This document shows positions 16,200-23,887 of a stretch of 64,000 nt of DNA, in pieces; positions within the stretch are counted from its first letter, which is position 1, and each line of letters begins with the position of its first letter. The position numbers and the translations under genes are program-made. The stretch lies in assembly GCA_041746105.1 (NCBI GenBank), contig JBGTHP010000014.1, positions 1 through 64,000 on the forward strand, written 5' to 3'. The stretch is from JBFHRE01 sp041746105 (GTDB lineage: Bacteria > Actinomycetota > Acidimicrobiia > Spongiisociales > ZC4RG35). The notes beneath the pieces are model-generated. The model saw only the letters and a list, made by a program, of their open reading frames with translations, was not told the DNA's origin and did no database searches.

Positions 16200-17695
16200 T
16201 GCTGCTCAAACCGTCACGGGCTGATTTCCACCGGATAATCCACGACATTGGAGTGATTCTGCTGGTGTCGGCGGCGGCGGGGGTGTTCCCCTTGATCTGG
16301 GCCCTATTGGAAGGCGAGTGGTACGCCGCAGGCGACTTGCTGATGATGATCGGCATCGGGGTTGTCATCGGAGGCGCCACACAAGCTTTCCGCCCGCCCT
16401 CCAATCGTGGTGTCGACTGGAGCCACGGTCTGGTGGTGGTCGGTCTGACCTGGCTGGCGGTGCCGGCGCTTGCCGCAATTCCCCTCTGGTTGTCTGGGCA
16501 CTTTGGCCAACCGATCGATGCCTATTTCGAGGCAATGAGCGGAATCACCACCACCGGTCTGTCGCTGGCCCAGGATCTCGATCATCTACCCGTTTCGATC
16601 AACGTTTGGCGCCACACGATCCACTTTCTCGGGGGCCAGGGGATAGTTCTCGCCGCCCTCACCTTCTTTTCCGCCTCCGGAGCCCTGAGCCTCTATCAGG
16701 CAGAGGGCAGGGAGGAGCGAATATTCCCCTCTGTAACGTCGACCGCCCGATTCATTTGGCTGGTCAGCGCAGTCCACCTGGTCATCGGAGTATCGGCCCT
16801 GTTCATCGACGGAGTCGTGATCCAGGGTTTCGACCCAGGGCGGTCGTTGTTCCACGCCGTGACGATCTTCATGGCGGCATTCGACACAGGCGGTTTCAGT
16901 CCACAGTCGAGTTCCATCACCTACTACCGCTCCCCCGTGTTCGAGGCCGTCACGGCCGTGCTGATGATCGCCGGCGCAATGAGCTTTGGACTCCACCACG
17001 CCATCTGGCACCGCAAGAAAAGGCTCGGCTCCAACCTCGAGATCAGAACCATCGTCTCGACATTCTTGATCACCTTGACTTTGACAACGGTCGGTCTCGC
17101 TGCGATCGGCGCATACTCCGATCCCGCCGCCTTGACTCGGCGGTCGTTATTTCATGTGCTGTCTGCCCACACCGGCACCGGGTTCGCCACCGTCAGCACC
17201 GCAGAACTCGGCAGGTGGTCGGGTCTGGCGTACGCGGGGATGGCAATCGCCATGGCACTGGGCGGCATGAGTTCGTCGACGGCGGGCGGCGTCAAGTCGC
17301 TTCGAATCGGCCTGACGGTGAGGGCCATTTACGACTCCGTCAAGGTGGCGTTGTTGCCAGAACGCGCCGTCATCTCATCGTCGTTTCGCCAATACGGCGA
17401 ACAAAGACTGAACCCCAAACTGGCCCAGTCGGTGATGGCCGTCTCGCTTTTGTACGTCGCTTTGTATCTGGCGGGAGCCGGGATCGCCATCGCCAATGGG
17501 TTTCCGCTCGAACAAGCCCTGTTCGAATCCGTGAGTGCCTCGGCCAACGTCGGACTTTCGGTCGGACTGACCACACCGACCATGCCGTTTGTTCTCAAGG
17601 TCGTATACATCCTCCAGATGTGGGTTGGGCGCCTCGAGTTCATCGCCGCCTTTGCCCTCATCGGGTTTGTTGTTGCCTGGGTGAGAGGAAAATGA
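16199..17695 (+). CDS. Second, divergent TrkH-like K+ pore
   Basis: A 498-residue TrkH/KtrB superfamily protein, clearly different from the first. Pore loops are SGITTTGL (114-121), AFDTGGFS (227-234), AHTGTGFA (323-330) and SASANVGL (446-453). Loops 2 and 3 have D and G in place of the usual S/T before TGG and TG. The gate block GGMSSSTAGGVKSLR (355-369) is intact. ATG 16199 overlaps the stop of the 42-residue peptide; TTG 16196 is an in-frame alternative. The stop overlaps the next gene as ATGA. Relaxed K+/Na+ selectivity is possible but cannot be read off the sequence. Confidence 0.9.
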   Translation: MLLKPSRADFHRIIHDIGVILLVSAAAGVFPLIWALLEGEWYAAGDLLMMIGIGVVIGGATQAFRPPSNRGVDWSHGLVVVGLTWLAVPALAAIPLWLSGHFGQPIDAYFEAMSGITTTGLSLAQDLDHLPVSINVWRHTIHFLGGQGIVLAALTFFSASGALSLYQAEGREERIFPSVTSTARFIWLVSAVHLVIGVSALFIDGVVIQGFDPGRSLFHAVTIFMAAFDTGGFSPQSSSITYYRSPVFEAVTAVLMIAGAMSFGLHHAIWHRKKRLGSNLEIRTIVSTFLITLTLTTVGLAAIGAYSDPAALTRRSLFHVLSAHTGTGFATVSTAELGRWSGLAYAGMAIAMALGGMSSSTAGGVKSLRIGLTVRAIYDSVKVALLPERAVISSSFRQYGEQRLNPKLAQSVMAVSLLYVALYLAGAGIAIANGFPLEQALFESVSASANVGLSVGLTTPTMPFVLKVVYILQMWVGRLEFIAAFALIGFVVAWVRGK

Positions 17696-18234
17696 AAAGG
17701 GCCGCAGTAGTCGCGATCGGCTTCGGGTTGGCGATGCTGACCGTGCCCGCTCTGGCCGAATCTGTGTCCATCACCGAACTGGACGCCGATCCGGGTCGGT
17801 ACGACGGCACAATAGTGACGATCACCGGAGAAGTGGTCGGGGACTACGGGCACGCCTCCGATGTGGTCTGGATCCAGTTGAACGACGACGCTTATGCGCT
17901 TTCACCGCTGGCAGAAACCGGGGCTCTCCAAGGAACCAATACAGGATTGGGTGTCCGGCTCGCGCCCAGGCTTTACTCGGACGATTGGGGGGAGCCGGGA
18001 AGATCCGGAATGCGGGGCCCTCTGCTAGAGATCACAGGCACCTTCAAGTACAACTCCGATGACGACCAGGGAGAGACGTTCATTGACGCCGAGTCGATCG
18101 TGTTGATCGAACCTGCGAGACAGATATCTGCGACCGTCCACCAGCGTCTATGGCCTGCGGTGTCGGGATCGCTTCTTCTGCTGGTCGGGTCAGGGTTGTT
18201 TGTGGTGGGACGGGTCAAACGCTCTCGCCACTGA
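17692..18234 (+). CDS. Exported OB-fold-like, C-terminally anchored protein
   Basis: A 180-residue protein with an N-terminal signal peptide (about residues 1-22, cut near ALAES), a beta-rich domain and a C-terminal helix (about 152-172, SGSLLLLVGSGLFVVGRV) followed by a basic end (KRSRH). The core starts DADPGRYDGTIVTITGEVVG and continues with VVWIQLNDDAYALS, the pattern of OB-fold domains, and finishes with LLEITGTFK. It faces the outside, tethered to the membrane. ATG 17692 overlaps the second trkH stop, so it is the last gene of the cluster. I know no such subunit for Trk systems; it may be an external partner of the pore or an unrelated passenger. Confidence 0.7.
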   Translation: MKRAAVVAIGFGLAMLTVPALAESVSITELDADPGRYDGTIVTITGEVVGDYGHASDVVWIQLNDDAYALSPLAETGALQGTNTGLGVRLAPRLYSDDWGEPGRSGMRGPLLEITGTFKYNSDDDQGETFIDAESIVLIEPARQISATVHQRLWPAVSGSLLLLVGSGLFVVGRVKRSRH

Positions 18235-18243
18235 TCCAGTGCC

Positions 18244-19344
18244 TCATCGATCGACGAGGATCACCAGGTCGTCTCGGTTGATCACTTCACCGTTGTCGGA
18301 GCGTTGACCCAGTTGGCTCCTCAAGGCACCGGCGGAAAATCGGGTAATCCCCTTCGCGACGAGTGCTCCGGCGGAGTCGATGATCTCGACCGCATCACCC
18401 TGGTGGAATTCCTTGTCGACAGAGACCACGCCGACCGGCAGCAGGGATCGCTCACGTTCGACCAGGGCAACCCTAGCGCCGTCATCGACTGTGATGGAGC
18501 CGGTAGCGGGCTGGCCAAAGGCGATCCAGAGTTTGCGGGCCGACAACCGTCTTTCTCTGGGTTCGACCCAGGTCCCGATCTCGGCGCCGGCCAAGGCCAG
18601 TGCGACCGCGTCGCGACGCGCCGCCGGACCGATGATCGTGGGAATCCCACTGAAAGCGGCAATTCGTGCTGCCGCCACCTTCGATGCGACACCCCCTGAC
18701 CCAAGCGGACCCTTGCCCCCGCGGGCGAGGTCATCGAGGGCTTCGTCGTTGTGGGCCACCAAACGCACCAATTCCGCCTGCTCGTCCGCTCGAGGATCGC
18801 CGGTGAGGAGGCCATCGGTGTCGGTGAGCAACACCAGCAGGGCCGCGTCAACCAGGTGCGAGACGACTGCTGCCAGCCGATCGTTGTCACCTAGTCGTAG
18901 CTCCTCGACCACCACCGTGTCGTTCTCGTTGACGACGGGAACGATGCCTTCAGCCAACATTCTCTCCAAGGCCTGCCGAGCGTGGAGGTATTGTTCTCGA
19001 TCAGAAAGGATGGCCTTGGTCAAGAGCACCTGGCCCGCCACCCGACCCCTTTCGGCAAAAGCCGCAATGTATTCGTGCATCAGGCGGCCCTGGCCCACGG
19101 CAGCCGCCACCTGCAATCCGACAACATCACGGGGTCGCTCGGTCAGGCCGAGAGCCGGCAAACCGGCCGCTACCGCCCCGGATGTCACCAACACCGCCGG
19201 ATTGCCGGCCGCCCACGCCGCTTCGATTTGATCGACCGCCATGACGATCGCGTTGGGGTCGAGACCGGCGCCCCCGCGCCCCAGGCTGGACGAACCGATC
19301 TTGACGACTATCGGGCTACCGGGTGGAGTCAGACGGCGGGTCAT
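18244..19344 (-). CDS. proB: Glutamate 5-kinase ProB
   Basis: The first enzyme of proline synthesis: it phosphorylates L-glutamate to glutamyl-5-phosphate with ATP. The 366-residue product has the amino-acid kinase domain (VVKIGSSSLGRGG at the N-terminus, LVTSGAVAAG, VPVVNENDTVVVEELRLGDND, LLTDTDGLLTGDPR, GSGGVASKVAAARIA) and a C-terminal PUA domain (about residues 270-366). It is coupled to obg (ATG 19344 overlaps the obg stop). obg-proB order is common in many bacteria. proA is not adjacent. It converges on the trk cluster with a 9-base gap. Confidence 0.96.
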   Translation of the reverse strand: MTRRLTPPGSPIVVKIGSSSLGRGGAGLDPNAIVMAVDQIEAAWAAGNPAVLVTSGAVAAGLPALGLTERPRDVVGLQVAAAVGQGRLMHEYIAAFAERGRVAGQVLLTKAILSDREQYLHARQALERMLAEGIVPVVNENDTVVVEELRLGDNDRLAAVVSHLVDAALLVLLTDTDGLLTGDPRADEQAELVRLVAHNDEALDDLARGGKGPLGSGGVASKVAAARIAAFSGIPTIIGPAARRDAVALALAGAEIGTWVEPRERRLSARKLWIAFGQPATGSITVDDGARVALVERERSLLPVGVVSVDKEFHQGDAVEIIDSAGALVAKGITRFSAGALRSQLGQRSDNGEVINRDDLVILVDR

Positions 19345-20582
19345 TCCTCCTCCCAGGCGCTGGGTGTGTAGTCGAATTCGAGATCACCGATTCTGACCAG
19401 GTCTCCCCGCTCGGCGCCGGCCGCTGCGAGCGCGTCGTCGACGCCAAGGCGGCCAAGACGCCGAGCCGCCAGTTCTGCTGCCTGAGGCAGCGTGAGGTCG
19501 GCAAATCGGACGGCTCGTTCGGCAGCAAGACCGTCGACCACCCACGCTCCGTCTCGACGATGCACGCTGAATCCCTCACCCAGCGGACGATGAAGAACGT
19601 ACCCCTCGCGTTCTGGGGCATGCCTACCGGCCTCGTCCACGAGATCGGCGATCTCATGGAGAAGTTCGGGGATCCCCTGGCCGGTGATGGCTGACACGAC
19701 GCGGATGTCATCAAGGTCAACGTCTGGGTCGAGGTCTCCCTTGTTGACTACAACAATGCGAGGTCTTTCCAACAGTTCTGGATTGAAATCCCCGAGTTCA
19801 GTGAGCAGGACTTCGAGTTGGCGTTCCGGCGACTCTGACTGCAGATCCGACGGATCCAAAAGCACAATCAGGACCGACGCCCGCTCCACATGACGCAGAA
19901 ACTCATGCCCCAACCCCTTGCCCTCTGCGGCGCCTTCGATCAATCCTGGGATATCGGCGAGCACGAACTCCCGATCGTCAAATGAGACAACACCGAGATT
20001 GGGCTCGAGGGTCGTGAAGGGGTAATCGGCGATCTTGGGTTTGGCCGCCGACACCTTGGCGATGAAGGTCGATTTTCCTGCGTTGGGAAAACCGACCAAC
20101 GCAGCATCGGCCATGAGCTTCATCTCGAGAACAAACCAGCCAGAAGCGCCGTATTCGCCTTGTTCGCAAACGTTGGGGGCGCGGAGCGCGGGCGAGACAA
20201 AAGCGGCGTTCCCGCGCCCTCCTTTGCCCCCCTTGAGCACGGTTACCCTGTGTCCGGGCTCCACCAGGTCCGCGAGGAGAACCCCATCGTCGTCCAAGAC
20301 GACCGTTCCCAACGGAACCTGGAGCAGGAGGTCTCGTCCCTGACGGCCGTGGCGCAGCTCACCCTGACCGTGGGTGCCGTCGCCGGCTGCGTGATGGGGG
20401 TGCCGCTTGTACGAAAGAAGACTGGCCGCGTGCTGTGACGCCTCGACGATCACCGAACCGCCGTTTCCGCCCGAGCCACCTATCGGCTTGCCCTGAGGTT
20501 TGCCCTTGGAGCGCACGAAGCTGACGACACCGGCGCCTCCGTTTCCTGCCCGCAGTTTGACCCGAACCCGGTCGACAAACAC
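19341..20582 (-). CDS. obg: GTPase Obg
   Basis: An essential GTPase that associates with the 50S subunit and links ribosome assembly to stress and cell cycle. Domains in order in 413 residues: the glycine-rich Obg fold (1-156, RAGNGGAGVVSFVRSKG), the G domain (G1 GFPNAGKST, G3 DIPGLIEGA, G4 NKGD) and a C-terminal OCT domain (about 330-410). GTG 20582 is the start, as the family begins MFVDRVRVKLRAG. It follows rpmA by 15 bases, the standard rplU-rpmA-obg order. Confidence 0.96.
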   Translation of the reverse strand: MFVDRVRVKLRAGNGGAGVVSFVRSKGKPQGKPIGGSGGNGGSVIVEASQHAASLLSYKRHPHHAAGDGTHGQGELRHGRQGRDLLLQVPLGTVVLDDDGVLLADLVEPGHRVTVLKGGKGGRGNAAFVSPALRAPNVCEQGEYGASGWFVLEMKLMADAALVGFPNAGKSTFIAKVSAAKPKIADYPFTTLEPNLGVVSFDDREFVLADIPGLIEGAAEGKGLGHEFLRHVERASVLIVLLDPSDLQSESPERQLEVLLTELGDFNPELLERPRIVVVNKGDLDPDVDLDDIRVVSAITGQGIPELLHEIADLVDEAGRHAPEREGYVLHRPLGEGFSVHRRDGAWVVDGLAAERAVRFADLTLPQAAELAARRLGRLGVDDALAAAGAERGDLVRIGDLEFDYTPSAWEEE

Positions 20583-20597
20583 GCGACCGGTGCGCTA

Positions 20598-20849
20598 TCA
20601 GTCCGAGATGACTTCGACGTGGCGTCGGTTGTTGCGCACGCCGTACTTGACGGTGCCTGGGCTCGTGGCAAAAAGCGTGTCATCGCTACCGCGGCCGACA
20701 TTGGTCCCTGGATGGATCTTGGTGCCACGCTGGCGAACAAGAACAGCTCCGGCAGTCACGGCTTCACCGTCGAATACTTTGGACCCGAGGCGCTTTGCGT
20801 GCGAGTCGCGGCCGTTCTTCGATGAACCGCTGGCTTTGGTTTTAGACAT
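20598..20849 (-). CDS. rpmA: 50S ribosomal protein bL27
   Basis: An 83-residue ribosomal protein near the peptidyl-transferase centre. The family signature is present as KASGSSKNGRDSHAKRLG and GTKIHPGTNVGRGSDDTLFA. The N-terminus is MSKTKASGSS rather than the MAHKKAGGSS of most bacteria; there is no cleavable extension as in Firmicutes. It lies 3 bases after rplU and 15 bases before obg, so is part of the rplU-rpmA-obg-proB transcript. Confidence 0.96.
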   Translation of the reverse strand: MSKTKASGSSKNGRDSHAKRLGSKVFDGEAVTAGAVLVRQRGTKIHPGTNVGRGSDDTLFATSPGTVKYGVRNNRRHVEVISD

Positions 20850-20852
20850 GAC

Positions 20853-21362
20853 TCATTCCTCCTCGGACCCAGCGTCGGCCGCCGGTTTTTTTGCCGCCGG
20901 CTTGTCGGGTGCCGACTTCTTCGCAGCCGGTTTTTTCACCGCCGGTTTGTCGGACGTAGGTTTCTTCACAGCCGGTTTTGCGGTCTTCGCCTCTGGAGCG
21001 GCTTTCGACTCGGCTTGATCGGCGGCCTTGGTCTTGGGTAAGGCCTTCTTGGATCCCACGGCGATCCCGGTCACTTCGAGCGAGGTGTAGCGCTGACGGT
21101 GACCCTGGCGTTTGCGGTATCCGGTTTTGTTCTTGTACTTGAAGATATCGATCTTTTCGCCCTTGGTCTCACCGAGAACCTTGGCCGTCACCGAGGCGGA
21201 CGCGAGATCGCTGTGACCAGAGATGGCAGTGCCATCCTCGGTCACGACGAGCAAAGGGGTGAAACTGACTTCGTCGCCGGCTCCTTTGAGGAGCTCGACC
21301 TGAATGACGTCGCCTTGGCGTACTTTGGCCTGCTTACCGCCGGTGCGGATGATGGCATACAT
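20853..21362 (-). CDS. rplU: 50S ribosomal protein bL21 with Lys/Ala/Pro tail
   Basis: Residues 1-102 are a normal bL21: MYAIIRTGGKQAKVRQGD at the start and the signature KNKTGYRKRQGHRQRYTSLEV near 77-97. After it comes a 67-residue tail (103-169) of repeated KPAVKKP/KPAAKKP units ending in acidic GSEEE. Most bL21 proteins stop near 103 residues. ATG 21362 has AAGAGG at about 7 bases and fits the family start; the longer upstream frame is not needed. The tail resembles the Lys/Ala/Pro tails seen on some actinobacterial DNA- or RNA-binding proteins and may bind rRNA. It follows RNase E/G by 74 bases. Confidence 0.95.
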   Translation of the reverse strand: MYAIIRTGGKQAKVRQGDVIQVELLKGAGDEVSFTPLLVVTEDGTAISGHSDLASASVTAKVLGETKGEKIDIFKYKNKTGYRKRQGHRQRYTSLEVTGIAVGSKKALPKTKAADQAESKAAPEAKTAKPAVKKPTSDKPAVKKPAAKKSAPDKPAAKKPAADAGSEEE

Positions 21363-21436
21363 GGACAAACCTCTTGGGGGGATCGGCGCCGGATTATATC
21401 CGAGCGAGTGGGCAGTCGGCAAAGCGACGTAGTGGT

Positions 21437-22996
21437 TCAGTCAAAGTCCTCGTGGTCGACTCCAACCGGAATCGCATGAGTTGCCGCCTCTTCATGGAGG
21501 ATGACACCGCGCCCTGCACATTGGCTGCAAGTCTCCGAGAAGGTTTCCAGCAGGCCCTTTGCCACGTTCTTTCTGGTCATCTCCACCAGACCCAGATGTG
21601 ACACATCGAAGACCTGAGTCCTCGTCTTGTCCTTGGCCAGCGTCTCTCTGAGCCGGCGTAAGACCTGTTGCTGGTGTTGTTCGATCTCCATGTCGATGAA
21701 GTCGATGACGATGATTCCCCCGATGTCGCGCAGCCGGAGCTGACGCCCGATCTCCTCTGCCGCTTCGAGGTTGTTTTGGAGAACGGTTTCCTCGAGGCTC
21801 GAGGACCCGACGAACTTGCCGGTGTTGACGTCGATGACCGTCAGCGCTTCGGTGCGATCGATCACCAGATGACCGCCCGATGGGAGATAGACGCGTCGCT
21901 CGAGGGCCTTGCGGAGTTGGTCTTCGACGTGATAACGCTCGAATAGGCCCAATTCCGGGTCTTCGTACCTTGTCACCTTGGCGACGAGATCAGGAGCCGT
22001 AGAACGGAGATAAGAAACGACCTTCTCGAACGCCGAGTCGTCGTCGATCAACATCCTCTTGAAATCGCCGGTGTAGTGCTCTCGGATCACACGGATCAAG
22101 AGGTCGGGCTCGCGGTAGATCACCCTGGGCGCTCCGCCACCCACGGCGTCCTGCTGGATCTGCTCCCAGGCCTTGGACAGTCTCTGGATGTCGGCGGCGA
22201 TCTCTTCTGAGGAGGCGTGGAGTGCCGCGGTGCGCACAATGACCCCAAACCCGGGCGGTTTCACTTGAGAGATCGCCTGGCGCAGACGCTGGCGTTCGTT
22301 CTCAGGCAGCCTCCGCGAGATGCCTTGGGCGTCGGAATCGGGAACAAGAACCAGGTATCGACCGGGGAGGCTGGGCTGACCGGTGAGCCTTGCGCCTTTT
22401 GCACCCATTGCATCTTTGGAAACCTGGACGAGGATCTCGTCGCCTTCCTTCAGCGCCTCCTCGATTCTCGGGCGGCGCCGCCCGAACTTGGATTGGTCGA
22501 CCTGCACGTCCGCCGCATACACGACACCGTTCTTGGCCGCTCCGAAGTCGATGAACGCTGCTTCCATTCCGGGAAGCACGTTTCTCACCTTGCCGAGGTA
22601 GATGTTGCCGACCAGCGATTCGTGGTCCGCCTTGGCGACGTAGTGCTCGACCAGGACCGGACCTTCCATCACCACGACCTGCGTTTGATTGTCGGTGGCC
22701 CTGACCAGCATTTGTTTCCTGGCCGACTCGACCGGGATGATGATCTCGTCATCACTGAAGTCGCGCGACCTCGAGGTTTGTAACCCGGAACCGCGCCCGT
22801 TCGAACGGGAACGCGGCCCCTGTTTTTGCTGGCGCGGCTTCTTCTGGGGCCGTTCCTGCTGCGGCGGAGCTTCCTCCACCACCCGCCTGATTTCTACGCG
22901 GTCACGCCCGCGACGAACCACCTTGCGCTCTTCTACCACCTGACCGGTAGAACCCCTGCGAACCACCTGAGGAGTTCGCTTCGAAAAGATACCCAT
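21437..22996 (-). CDS. rng: Ribonuclease E/G family endoribonuclease
   Basis: An endoribonuclease for rRNA maturation and mRNA decay. The 519-residue product has a basic, Gln/Arg-rich N-terminal region (about 1-85), an S1 domain (GNIYLGKVRNVLPGMEAAFI), the RNase H-like and DNase I-like catalytic core with the two metal-binding Asp in VIDVNTGKFVG and GGIIVIDFIDM, and the Zn-link CSQCAGRG near residue 490. ATG 22996 has CAGGAG at 9 bases; the frame is open further upstream without a better start. There is no long C-terminal degradosome scaffold. It heads the rng-rplU-rpmA-obg-proB run, as in other actinobacteria. Confidence 0.93.
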   Translation of the reverse strand: MGIFSKRTPQVVRRGSTGQVVEERKVVRRGRDRVEIRRVVEEAPPQQERPQKKPRQQKQGPRSRSNGRGSGLQTSRSRDFSDDEIIIPVESARKQMLVRATDNQTQVVVMEGPVLVEHYVAKADHESLVGNIYLGKVRNVLPGMEAAFIDFGAAKNGVVYAADVQVDQSKFGRRRPRIEEALKEGDEILVQVSKDAMGAKGARLTGQPSLPGRYLVLVPDSDAQGISRRLPENERQRLRQAISQVKPPGFGVIVRTAALHASSEEIAADIQRLSKAWEQIQQDAVGGGAPRVIYREPDLLIRVIREHYTGDFKRMLIDDDSAFEKVVSYLRSTAPDLVAKVTRYEDPELGLFERYHVEDQLRKALERRVYLPSGGHLVIDRTEALTVIDVNTGKFVGSSSLEETVLQNNLEAAEEIGRQLRLRDIGGIIVIDFIDMEIEQHQQQVLRRLRETLAKDKTRTQVFDVSHLGLVEMTRKNVAKGLLETFSETCSQCAGRGVILHEEAATHAIPVGVDHEDFD

Positions 22997-23189
22997 GAGA
23001 CAACGCTCCTGATCCTGGCGTAATTCTGTGACTGGCAAACACACAGCCGGAACCCGTGCTCGAACCACGGAGCGCTGAAGCGAGCTTCGACGTGGTTATG
23101 AGATTGATCACGGAATCCTGTTGTGGTCGACGATGGGAAGACGATCGGCCGGCGTTGCTGGCACGCCAGGCGACTTCCTTCCAGAGAGT

Positions 23190-23205
23190 GTCGTCAATTG
23201 ACGAC
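23190..23205. promoter_or_regulatory. Perfect 16-bp palindrome upstream of rng
   Basis: GTCGTCAATTGACGAC is an exact palindrome in the 258-base gap between tdk and the RNase E/G gene. Its arms carry TTGAC on both strands. On the minus strand a TAnnnT-like TAACCT lies about 10 bases upstream, so the palindrome would sit near the start of transcription of the rng operon, where an operator would act. No regulator for it is known to me. Confidence 0.35.
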
Positions 23206-23254
23206 GCATGGACAGGTTAGCACCCGGCCATCGCTTCCCAGAACCCCCGATTAT

Positions 23255-23839
23255 TCAGATCAGTTCAAACGACGGCTGTTCTGGCTCCTCTGGGAAATAA
23301 CACGCTCGACAACGGGCCTCATACGCCCCGCCCGCTCCCAACACCACGAGGGCGTCCGAACGGACGATTCTCTGGGTGAACAATGCCGGACCTCCGCAGC
23401 GATGACAGACCGCAAGCATCTTGGTGACATATTCCGACCTGCCACACAGCTCCGGGATCGGCTGGAACGGTCGCCGGAGGTAGTCGAGATCGAGGCCGGC
23501 AACGACGACCTGCTTGCCGGCGGCGGCGAGCGACTCACAAACATCGATCAAACCATCGTCAAAAAATTGCCCTTCGTCGACGCCGACAACCTCCGTTGCC
23601 TCGTCGACGGCTTTGAGCAATGCCAGGGAGGAGACAACCGGCTGGGCTTCCACACGCCATTCCGAATGTGAAACGACCTCACGCTCGGCATAACGATTGT
23701 CGATCTCGGGTTTGAAGGTCTGGACCGGGATCCTTGCGATCTTGGACCGCGTCACCCGACGGATGAGCTCCTCGCTCTTACCGGAGAACATCGGCCCACA
23801 GATGACCTCGATCCAGCCGCTGTGAGGACGTCGAAACAC
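23255..23839 (-). CDS. tdk: Thymidine kinase, type II
   Basis: A salvage enzyme making dTMP from thymidine and ATP. The 194-residue product has the P-loop GPMFSGKSEELIRR (residues 15-28), the Walker B-like VVGVDEGQFFD with the catalytic Glu, the lasso/substrate loop near GLDLDYLRRPFQPIPEL, and two zinc Cys pairs (AVCHRCGG and ARCRACY). This is the bacterial/human TK1 family. It begins at ATG 23839 as a single gene between rodA and rng on the same strand, with gaps on both sides. Confidence 0.95.
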   Translation of the reverse strand: MFRRPHSGWIEVICGPMFSGKSEELIRRVTRSKIARIPVQTFKPEIDNRYAEREVVSHSEWRVEAQPVVSSLALLKAVDEATEVVGVDEGQFFDDGLIDVCESLAAAGKQVVVAGLDLDYLRRPFQPIPELCGRSEYVTKMLAVCHRCGGPALFTQRIVRSDALVVLGAGGAYEARCRACYFPEEPEQPSFELI

Positions 23840-23887
23840 CGGACCGAGCGTACCCGCCCCGACCGCGGCCCAACAACCCGACCCGAA

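Noticed and set aside
16318..17691. Long plus-strand frame overlapping trkH2 and continuous with the OB-fold gene
   Set aside because: The part before 17692 is an Arg/Pro/His-rich shadow of trkH2 in another frame; only the part from ATG 17692 has a signal peptide and normal composition.
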